A stretch of 64,000 nucleotides of DNA from Psococerastis gibbosa. Its lineage: Eukaryota > Arthropoda > Insecta > Psocodea > Psocidae. Numbering within the stretch: position 1 is the stretch's first letter; every line of letters begins with the position of its first letter. Of this stretch, positions 55,408 to 64,000 are shown one piece after another. The position numbers were made by a program, and so were the translations under genes. The stretch spans positions 6,076,001-6,140,000 of the forward strand of contig OZ020492.1 of assembly GCA_963971405.1 (NCBI GenBank), given 5' to 3'. The notes under the pieces were generated by a model. That model had not been told where the DNA came from, ran no database searches, and saw only the letters and a list, made by a program, of their open reading frames with translations.

Positions 55408-56237
55408 TTCAACGGATTTACACATTTTACACATTATATTGCAGTATTATATGGAGTATATAACACTGACATTAAATTAACTTTTGGTTGATATGTTTTA
55501 CATTATTTTTACATTCTACACATTCACAGTAACCCAAAAAAGTGTTGTCTTACGTCTGTCTATCTGTTTATCGATTTGCTGGCAAACTAATCTGTGGATT
55601 AGAATGAAATTTGGCATGTGGGTTCACAAAAATCAAACCTTGATAATCATTTTTATTTTGGGCTAACTGAATTTCGGGAGGTTTAACCCTTAAAAAACTC
55701 CAAAAAAAACATCTAAAAAAATTATTTCTCAAAAACGGCTATAACTATTTTTTTTTAAATTCATATATTATATTTTAGCCGTTAACAAAAAGCAATGGGT
55801 CACGTGCCCCTTGATAGTTTGCTTCTGAGGGTAAAAAAATAAAATGACTAAAAAATAATTTTTTTTTCTGAAACTTTCTATCGATGCTTTCTACCTTCAG
55901 GTATGTTTTAACTGTTAAATAGAGTAACAAAACCGCAAAGGTTGCTTTCCCAAACAAAGATTTGGTTGTGGACACAAAATTATCTTTTGAAGAAATTACG
56001 GAAAATAACGCTACAATATATTGCGGACCCTGTCATTATTACTGTGTTGTAATGTATTGGTCTGCCCGTTCTATAATATGCAATCCCATCGATCAATTCA
56101 GTGCTTTGGGATAGGCGATGTCGAGGGATACGAAATTTAATTTAAGGAAAATTACTTACTACGGAATTACTCATATTATCTATCTACTAATTTATAAATA
56201 GTAAAGCATGTTCAAGTAAACGCGGACCGGTTCATTG
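55408..56237 (+). mobile_element. HINE-like copy, 5'-altered
   Basis: CAACGGATTTACACATTTT starts the homology. A 70-bp foreign piece (55440-55510, shared with 22985-23030) interrupts the 5' block. The GTCT tract is nearly lost. It ends with AGTAAAGCATGTTCAAGTAA and CGCGGACCGGTTC. Confidence 0.75.
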
Positions 56238-57163
56238 TTATTTCATCGTGAAGCAATAGTTACTGTTTTGTGAATTGCCGTGAGCCACACAATTTCCTCT
56301 AAGTTATTCCCGGGAACCAGTGGTGGAACAGATGGGTCCCCCCGGTCGAAAGGGAAGGCAAGGGTAAATTTTTTTGGGATTTTCTGAAAAAAGATATAAA
56401 AATGTAAAAAAAACGAATTTAAGAAAATATAATGTAAGTTTAAGGGGGCCCCACTGCTTTGTATTGCGTAAAGGCCCCCAAAAATTTGTTACGCCACTGC
56501 CGTGAACATTTTGAACTATGGGCCGTAGCAGATCCAAATCGTCTGAGGTCTGAAGTAGAGAGGCTATAGATTATTAATAAATGTGAAAATCACCTACCAG
56601 CGAATCTGCGATGACTAAGTAAATTCAGGGATGCACAAAGAAAATAGCTAAACACTGAAAATTCAAAAATTCGCTTACAGAACTACGAACCTAACTTTCT
56701 ATTAAAACGATGCGGTACCTACCTCATTAAAGCTCAGATCGAGACTGAAAACTAAGACAACAGAAGAACATTTCTTATTCCAGCAACGCCTATATGTGCC
56801 CCAGGCTGTCTTAATTCTTAAAACGAAGGATGCGATTCCTGTTAATTGCTGACGATTAGGAGAAATTTGATTTGTATGTTTAAAAAACAAAGAAATGCAT
56901 CTCCCGTCTCATTTTTAATTGAAAAACGAAAAAAAGAAACATTAAAAATATCTCCGGAAATGGGATACTGTGCCCTAATCTTACCTGTAAAGTAAAAATA
57001 TCAACGCCACAACTCTGCACACAGAGTCATGGGCCAACAAAATATGATAACTCTGTATTTTGTTGAAAATATTTTTTTATCACGGCGATGTTTTTACAAA
57101 GAATACTTTGTAATTTGTAATGTATCATCAATGTAGGACGTCAGGAATATATGGGGTTTCACT

Positions 57164-57347
57164 CAAGAACGGATTTTAGGGGGGGGGGGTCAGAGGGTCC
57201 GGACCCTCCCCCAAAATAAAATAACTTAAACTAGATAACAATGGGCTTACAGTGGGAATTAAAAATTGTTATATTTTTTAATGTTATAATCCACTGAGCC
57301 TGCCTGCCGACCCCCCCCCCCTAAATTGGAGGCGAAATCCGCCCTTG
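57164..57347. mobile_element. hAT-like MITE with G/C runs
   Basis: The ends are CAAGAACGGATTT and AAATCCGCCCTTG. The perfect 8-bp duplication GTTTCACT lies at 57156-57163 and 57348-57355. Confidence 0.88.
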
Positions 57348-57589
57348 GTTTCACTGTACAAATTGTATGGGTTTCCCCCGAGGGAAAATTTGAAAATGAA
57401 GGTGCACAAAAGGATATGATGAATCAGTAGAATCCGGGATGATGGGTCGTGGTGGAGGTGGAGCATTCCTCGTTCCTGACTGGCTCCCAACTATTTCAAC
57501 TTGATATCCGGTTGATGACGTCATTCTCTTTCTTGTAGTCTTGCTCAGGGCTTGATACCATCTAGGTTTTGAAGGAATTTTTATGGACT

Positions 57590-57830
57590 CAGGCCTACAC
57601 ATAGTGGCCCATAGGTCCCTTGTCCAATGCCAACGACCCCATGGATTTCGGACATTATCTGTATTGTTTCCATATGAGTTTTTGGCCATTGGCAAACTGG
57701 TATACGTTCTTGTCAACCTACACCGGCTACAAGCGATAATGGACAAGCTGAGTCAAGCTTACCACTGACGCGATCAAACAGGCGAAAACATGACCTAACC
57801 AAGTACAGGATACGAGTCGCTGGATACCAT
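57590..57830 (+). repeat. Interspersed repeat family D, best copy
   Basis: TCCCTTGTCCAATGCCAACG, GGCAAACTGGTATACGTTCT, GTCAACCTACACCGGCTACA, then GACGCGATCAAACAGGCGAA and GGATACGAGTCGCTGGATA. It shows no coding potential. Confidence 0.7.
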
Positions 57831-58179
57831 AGTCAGTTAACTTTTAGTACTTCGTCATGCCTGCTGAAATTCAGCGGGTTCTTGTAGATTTCTACAGCCT
57901 ACATTGAAAATAAAGCCAATTTTCTTTCTTTCCTTCTTTCTTTCTTTCTCTGTCACTCTGTGCAACCGGAGCTGGGGGTAGCAGTGAAGCAGTTGGGGAT
58001 AGTACTAATACCCTAACATAACAATAAGCTATCCGTTTGATAAGGGTAGACTCAAAGTCCTTCGGCTTATACATTTCAGGAGGGGGTAAACTTGAGCTTG
58101 GCTCGGGCGACCCTGAAAGGTTGACTCTCACCTCTTCGTAGACGAGGTGGGGCCCTGCATGCCTATAAACATTCTTCTT

Positions 58180-58260
58180 CTTGTATTGTCGCATCCTCAA
58201 AATGGACCGTATGGCCTGTTTGTGTTAGAACATGTTCCGCAACTGCAGACATCTCTGGCT
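58180..58260 (-). pseudogene. Penelope-like endonuclease C-terminal scrap
   Basis: The minus strand encodes AVAEHVLTQTGHTVHFEDA, matching the conserved (A/S)xxAEHxxxxGHxxxF motif near the end of Penelope-type endonucleases. Only about 25 codons remain. Confidence 0.55.
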
Positions 58261-58551
58261 GTAGAAGAAGACTTACTAATTATTGCGGATTCCGAACCAC
58301 ATGGCTTCAGCCTCTCATATGACTAATTATTTCTAATTAGTTTGAGATGAATAGGTGGCGGAATAGAACCCGTGACTTACTTTACGACAGTCCAGATCGT
58401 TTTCCACTGCACTATGGCTTTCACTAGCAACGCAAAAACCATCCTACTCAATTACCAAATCCCATCAGACCAGCAAGAGTGACAAGTCTGATAGGTTACT
58501 GGCACAAAACCATCGGACGAACTTTTTGAGGAGGCGCGTATTCTGGACCTT

Positions 58552-58895
58552 AGGCGCCCATTCCACCAACCGGTTAGGGCTATTTACAAACCGGTGACGT
58601 GGTAGCAGACATTCAAGACTTAGGTGGGGTTTCCACCGACCTCGCATTGCAGAATTGACGGAAATGTTTATTTTCCTCTATGCCATAGTTAAAATTGATC
58701 AATGACCATACAGTAAAATCACAAACAAACAAACTAAAATTAAAAAATGGCGTCATGGGATATGTAAGTACAAACATTTTAATAGATTTCTATAAAAAGA
58801 AAAATTCTAATTTCCGTCAATGTCATTTGCATTCTGCAATGCGAGGTCCATGGAAACCCCGACTAAGTCTTGAATGTCTGCTACCACGTCACCTC
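58552..58895. mobile_element. Long-palindrome MITE, family P copy 3, right end lost
   Basis: It starts AGGCGCCCATTCCACCAACC. Both arms carry the GTGACGTGGTAGCAGACATT landmark, but the outer 25 bp of the right arm are missing. Confidence 0.8.
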
Positions 58896-59180
58896 AAAGA
58901 CGCAGCACAAACGAGAGACCACTATTATTTAACCCCGTAGACTTAAAAAGTTGTACAATGAAAACTTCTTTAAAACCCCTACTAAACTTCTTCTGTCTTC
59001 ATGAGAAAACAACAGATTTAGAAAACTTACTATTCCATGTGGAACAATAAAAATTAAAAATATATTTTACTCAACATTTAATCAAAGTAAAGAACAAAAC
59101 TTATTTTTTTAAATTAAATCTTTTCCATTAGCGTATTAGCGTTTTTTTATTATTTAACTTTTTTTTCAATGTGTATGTGT

Positions 59181-60862
59181 TGGTGTTTATACTTAGTGTT
59201 TATACTTAGTGTTTATACTTAGTGTTTATACTTAGTGTTTATACTTAGTGTTTATACTTAGTGTTTATACTTGGTGTTTATACTTAGTGTGTATCCCTAG
59301 TGTTTATGCTTAATGCTTATCCTTAGTGTTTATACTTAGTATTTATCCATAGTGTTTATCATTGGTGTTTATACTTAGTATTTATACTTAGTGTGTATCC
59401 TTAGTGTTTATAATTAGTGGTTATCCTTAGTGTTTATCATTGGTGTTTATACCTAGTGTTTATCCTTAGTGTTTATACTTGGTGTTTATACTTAGTGTTT
59501 ATACTTAGTGTGTATCCTTAGTGTTTATACTTAGTGTTTATCCGTAGTGTTTATCATTGGTGTTTATACCTAGTGTTTATACTTAGTGTTTATAGTTGGT
59601 GTTTGTCCTTAGTGTTTATACTTAGTGTTTATCCTTAGTATTTATCCTTAGTGTTTATACTTAGTTTTTATACTTAGTGTTTATATTTAGTGTTTATACT
59701 TAGTGTTTATACTTAGTGTTTATCATTGGTGTTTCTCCTTAGTGTTTATACTTGGCGTTTGTCCTTAGTGTTTATACTTAGTGTTTATCCTTAGTATTTA
59801 TCCTTAGTGTTTATACTTAGTTTTTATACTTAGTGTTTATATTTAGTGTTTATACTTAGTGTTTATACTAAGTGTTTTCCTTAGTGTTTATCCTTAGTGT
59901 TTATACTTAGTGTTTATCCTTAGTGTTTATACTTGGTGTTTATACTTAGTATTTATACTTAGTGTGTATCCTTAGTGCTTATACATGGTGTTTATCCCTA
60001 GTGTTTATACTTGGTGTTTATACTTAGTGTTTATACTTAGTGTGTATCCTTAGTGTTTATACTTAGTGTTTATACTTATTGTGTATACTTAGTGTTTATA
60101 CTTAGTGTTTATCCTTAGTGTTTATCATTGGTGTTTATACTTAGTGTTTATACTTGGTGTTTGTCCTTAGTGCTTATACTTAGTGTTTATACTTATTGTT
60201 TATACTTAGTGTTTTCCTTAGTGTTTTCCTTAGTGTTTATACTTAGTGTTTATCCTTAGTATTTATCCTTAGTGTTTATACTTAGTTTTTATACTTAGTG
60301 TTTATATTTAGTGTTTATACTTAGTGTTTATACTAAGTGTTTTCCTTAGTGTTTATCCTTAGTGTTTATACTTAGTGTTTATCCTTAGTGTTTATACTTG
60401 GTGTTTATACTTAGTATTTATACTTAGTGTGTATCCTTAGTGCTTATACATGGTGTTTATCCCTAGTGTTTATACTTGGTGTTTATACTTAGTGTTTATA
60501 CTTAGTGTGTATCCTTAGTGTTTATACTTAGTGTTTATACTTATTGTGTATACTTAGTGTTTATACTTAGTGTTTATCCTTAGTGTTTATCATTGGTGTT
60601 TATACTTAGTGTTTATACTTGGTGTTTGTCCTTAGTGCTTATACTTAGTGTTTATCCTTAGTATTTATCCTTAGTGTTTATACTTAGTTTTTATACTTAG
60701 TGTTTATACTTCGTGTTTATACTTAGTGTTTATACTTAGTGTTTATACTTATTGTTTATACTTAGTGTTTTCCTTAGTGTTTTCCTTAGTGTTTATCCTT
60801 AGTGTTTATACTTAGTGTTTATACTTAGGTGTTATAATTAGTGTTTATAGTTGGTGTTTGTG
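59181..60862 (+). repeat. Minisatellite, 13-bp unit, about 1.7 kb
   Basis: The tandem unit is TGTTTATACTTAG with variants (TGTTTATCCTTAG, TGTTTATACTTGG, TATTTATCCTTAG, TGTGTATCCTTAG), roughly 130 copies. A larger block repeats with an offset of 467 bp (compare AGTGTTTTCC at 59871 and 60338). Confidence 0.95.
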
Positions 60863-61624
60863 TGGTGGGGGATTAGCACCCCCCCCCCAGGACCCCCTTA
60901 TGTACGCCAATGCTAGCTCTTTTCTAACATATACACTGTACACTTTTACATACGTAACACATACCTGCACACGGTCATAACAAACCTGACTTAAATTGAA
61001 ACACTGCACTGGCCCTAGCACGTGTAAACACAGTTGGGCTGGTTAATTCCACGTAAAGTCTTAAATGTAATATAACTTTATATGTAACTTCAGCTAAATT
61101 AGCTTATTTAAATTTAATTTTAATTTTATGCAATTTATGATTTTATGTTATTATACTTCACTTGTTGCAAAAATTGGAATAAATATGTATTTGATTTGAT
61201 ATGATTTGAATATCTATCATGTACACGGTCATTGAGGCCATTGAACATAGCTGTATATTGGATGCACGATGTTTCCAAATTGGTTGGATTGTAGGTAGGT
61301 ACAGGATTGGCCTGTAGGTTGACGCAAGTCCCGATAAGAAGCATTTTTAACAAGCTTACCTAAAAATATTTCAATAAAATTAATGTTCCTGTGACAGGGT
61401 ATGTGTGTCCGCATTCTATAAGCATGTAACTTTGTAACTAGGGACCTACGATAAATCGAAACTAAATAAAAAATTGTAATAAAATGCTGTAGACACCTGC
61501 ACGTGATTCAAAAATTAATGAAAATCCCTGGGGCGATGAAGTCATGCATCGATGACACATTACAGATTTTCCCCTAACAGACTATTCTATTGTCTAATTT
61601 TTTTTGCTATCTATATAACAAGAG

Positions 61625-62510
61625 AGCCTCTCAGCGTTTTAATGAAGTGTTCCGTATAAACTTCCACGGAAATTTCCACAACAATTACTAACCCCACCTC
61701 CCGTTATCTCAGAATATTGGCAATTATCCTCGGGATTTTATTCTCTCATTGGAATTGAGTCTTGAGATACTCCTAGGAATTTAATCATCCTAAAGACATT
61801 TATAAAACCAGCTTCATGGTACTATTGATGCCCGTAGACTACATGATGAGTGGTTGTTCATTTTTTATAGAGCTTTGGGCAAAGGGTGGACACAGAAATA
61901 TTTCCGGGGGGGGGGGGGGCATTCCCGGTCCATGCTCCTTGGGTACCTACCAATTTGACGACTTTACTTTATACTGTTGATTACTTGTTGTACTTGTTGA
62001 TTACTTGATAGTATAATTTAACCTTTTAATGATATAAACATCCACGGAAATTTCCAGTATGTTGCTAACCCCACCTCCCATATTCTCAGAATTTTGGCAA
62101 TTAGCCTCGGGATTTTATTCTCTCATTGGAATTGAGTCTTGAGATACTACCAGGAATATAATTACAAGTATCCCGAAGACATTTATAAAACAAGCTTCAT
62201 GGTACTGTTGATGCTCTTAGGGTATATGATGAGTGGTTGAGTCCATTTTTTAAAGAGCGTTGGGCAAAGGGAGGACACAGAAATATTTTCCGGAGGGGGG
62301 GGGGGCGCTCCAGTCCTGGTCCATTCTTTTTGGGTACCTACCAATTTGACGACTATACTTTATATACTATTTATGAAGTGTTCCGTTTAAACTGCCACGG
62401 AAATTCAGAACAATTACTATCGCCACCTCCCGACTCCCGTAATCTGAGAATATTGGCAATTAGCCTCGGGATTTTATTCTCTAATTGGAATTGAGTTTTG
62501 AGACATATAA
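61625..62510 (+). repeat. Tandem array, unit about 0.4 kb, 2 full copies plus a partial
   Basis: Each unit contains CCACGGAAATT, ACCCCACCTCCC, CCTCGGGATTTTATTCTCTC, GCTTCATGGTACT, ATGATGAGTGGTTG, GGACACAGAAATATTTCC, a G-run and TACCTACCAATTTGACGAC. Starts lie near 61631, 62028 and 62372. Confidence 0.88.
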
Positions 62511-62550
62511 AATAGTCACCTATGTAACATTGTAATATTTCGAACACATT

Positions 62551-62652
62551 ATAATAAGAGTTGACTTGATAAAATTATTACATAAAAACAAATATATATC
62601 TATATATTGTTATATGTTTTTTATGAAATATTTGTATCAAGTCAACTCTTAT
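62551..62652. repeat. Short inverted repeat around an AT core
   Basis: ATAAGAGTTGACTTGAT is mirrored by ATCAAGTCAACTCTTAT with about 65 bp of AT-rich sequence between. It could be a tiny MITE. Confidence 0.8.
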
Positions 62653-63639
62653 CAACGCGTGCGGCAGCGCGCGACCAAGTTCCATATATGCACCCTCGAT
62701 GAGCTGCCCAGCAAGTATATCTCCCCGGCGAGTTTACGGCATTTTAGCCATCACATTCCAACCATCACTGTAGCTCACCCACTTGTCCGATTGATCTCTA
62801 ATTTTGCATTCAGGCTTTAAATACAGCACAAAACCCCAATTTAAAAATTCAGCACTCTAGCATGATTGGTTGCTGAAATCCAAACACCCCAAAACCACGC
62901 TTTTCGTGTGGACTCACTCACAAATTATAGTCCACTTCCAGATGTGCTGGAGATGTGAAACTCAGGAATTAGTCTCTTCTTACCACCAAACCCCCAGAAT
63001 AAATCAAAAACCCCCCGAAAAAGTTTTATGATAACTTATCAATCACGTAATGAATTTTACGTACTTAGCTTACGGCCGAGCATACCTGTGAAATTTGGGA
63101 TTGGGTTCATTCTTGCCATTTCCCATTTTTTCCACTTTATTCAGAAAATTGATTACGTAACTTAACGTAGTCACTTAACGAAAGCTACCTTCTAGATGTG
63201 CTTAATTCCTACATAGGTAGGTAGGTATATCTATATAGTGGTTCGCATGTCGTATGTTGAAATTCTTTCTTTCATATGGGCTTTCTATAACTTGTCAGTC
63301 AGCAGTCTTCTAGTTACTCTGGTGCTAGCTAGACTCTTCCCGAAAATTCTCGAATCTTCACTTTTCAAATTTATTCTCTTCCATCTTCCATCATGGCTGT
63401 TCCGGTCAGTTTCCTTGCTGCTGATGGGTGCCTTCTGGTCCAGCATGGAGAACAGGAAGGAATATTCGATGGCGGTCCCTGGAAGCATTTTTCACCATTC
63501 ATAGTACAGCCATGTATGGTGAAAAGATGGCTGATTCTTCCTCTGTCTTTCAATTTTTTTAACACTCCATGCATACATGTCAAGTTATTTGTAATTTGTA
63601 CAAAAAGAAATGATATCCAACCCAAAACACTCCGTGTAA

Positions 63640-63740
63640 AAAATACCAAGTTCCTTTGGCCCATCAAAGTTGTGATATCCAGATGGGCCAAGTTCCTTTT
63701 TTCTGCCTATGTATGTTGTGATATCAGGATGGGCCAAGTA
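63640..63740 (+). repeat. Short tandem duplication
   Basis: TTGTGATATC(C)AGATGGGCCAAGT occurs twice (63671 and 63716 regions), with GTTCCTTTGGCCC-like text before. Confidence 0.75.
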
Positions 63741-64000
63741 CTTGTAATTTTTCTCTTTGAATATTTTCTCTAAAAAATTAATTTAATTTTTTTTTTAGAA
63801 CTTGGTGCTTCTTCATGCTTATGTACCTTGACACTGACCCTTGCTGTAAATGGCCAATGATGACGCATAAGATATGGCTAAATGGCAAATTTGCAACGGA
63901 GGCCACAGTGTCGTTACGTAGGTATGCCTCCAATAAACGATAGGAAACTACTAAGAGTTTTGCAAGGGAAGCACCCAAGTTCTGAAAAAAAAAAATTAAA

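Larger units (their letters stand above)
54019..64000. other. Upstream region of the protease gene: promoter or leader intron, repeats
   Basis: No exon of a second gene could be supported. Recognised content: AT microsatellite (54360-54432), repeat D copies, a HINE-like copy, a hAT-like MITE, Penelope and family P remnants, a 13-bp minisatellite and a 0.4-kb tandem array. The stretches 56240-57150 and 62660-64000 look least repetitive and are where a leader exon or regulatory DNA might lie. Confidence 0.5.

Noticed and set aside
59181-60862. Regular short repeats resembling a CRISPR array
   Set aside because: Units are head-to-tail 13-mers without unique spacers, in a eukaryotic context; it is a minisatellite.
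62566-62820. Plus-strand frame with ICTLDELPSKYISPASL as an exon of another gene
   Set aside because: It begins inside an inverted repeat and has no clear splice sites or domain; not supportable.
63393-63773. 126-codon open frame on the plus strand
   Set aside because: No recognisable domain, overlapping frames on both strands, a tandem duplication inside it, and no splice or promoter support.

Overview
This window is AT-rich nuclear DNA from an animal, most likely an arthropod and probably an insect. The evidence is a trypsin-type protease gene split by GT-AG introns, tRNA-derived SINEs, and dense transposon remnants (BEL/Pao, Penelope, non-LTR, hAT-like and Helentron-like). Species cannot be fixed from the sequence alone. 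No long open reading frame in the window is a host gene; the longest one belongs to a BEL retrotransposon.

The key content is one host gene on the minus strand, assembled here by hand from seven small exons. It encodes a 308-residue secreted S1A serine protease. Coding exons run 53996-53936 (signal peptide), 49810-49621 (pro-region and activation site RIIGG), 43679-43614 (catalytic His), 35868-35719, 26462-26320 (catalytic Asp), 14763-14641, and 952-759 (catalytic Ser and stop). All six splice junctions are in phase, use GT-AG, and give exactly 309 codons including the stop. Nearly everything else between 759 and 54018 is intron.

The introns are filled with mobile DNA. (1) A high-copy repeat of about 0.85 kb has terminal inverted motifs, a (GTCT)n microsatellite and a 3' hairpin, the architecture of DINE-1/HINE (Helentron-related) elements. 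Full or partial copies lie near 8161, 10824/13029, 11109, 12285, 30110, 37735, 39111, 51181 and 55408, with smaller scraps. (2) A non-autonomous LTR element (4527-7833) has indistinguishable 762-bp LTRs and a Lys-tRNA primer site. (3) An internally deleted BEL/Pao element (19076-21252) keeps only the integrase half of pol. (4) A Penelope-like composite (30749-34542) sits inside a repeat copy with an 8-bp target duplication. (5) There are several LINE fragments. (6) There is a tRNA-derived SINE family. (7) Several MITE families occur, including G/C-homopolymer hAT-like ones with perfect 8-bp target duplications. Nested insertions reach four layers at 10824-13862.

The region upstream of the signal-peptide exon (54019-64000) holds more repeats, including a 1.7-kb minisatellite of a 13-bp unit (59181-60862) and a roughly 0.4-kb tandem repeat (61625-62510). 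It presumably contains the promoter and leader exon, which I could not place with confidence. The 1-758 side holds the 3' UTR and flank.
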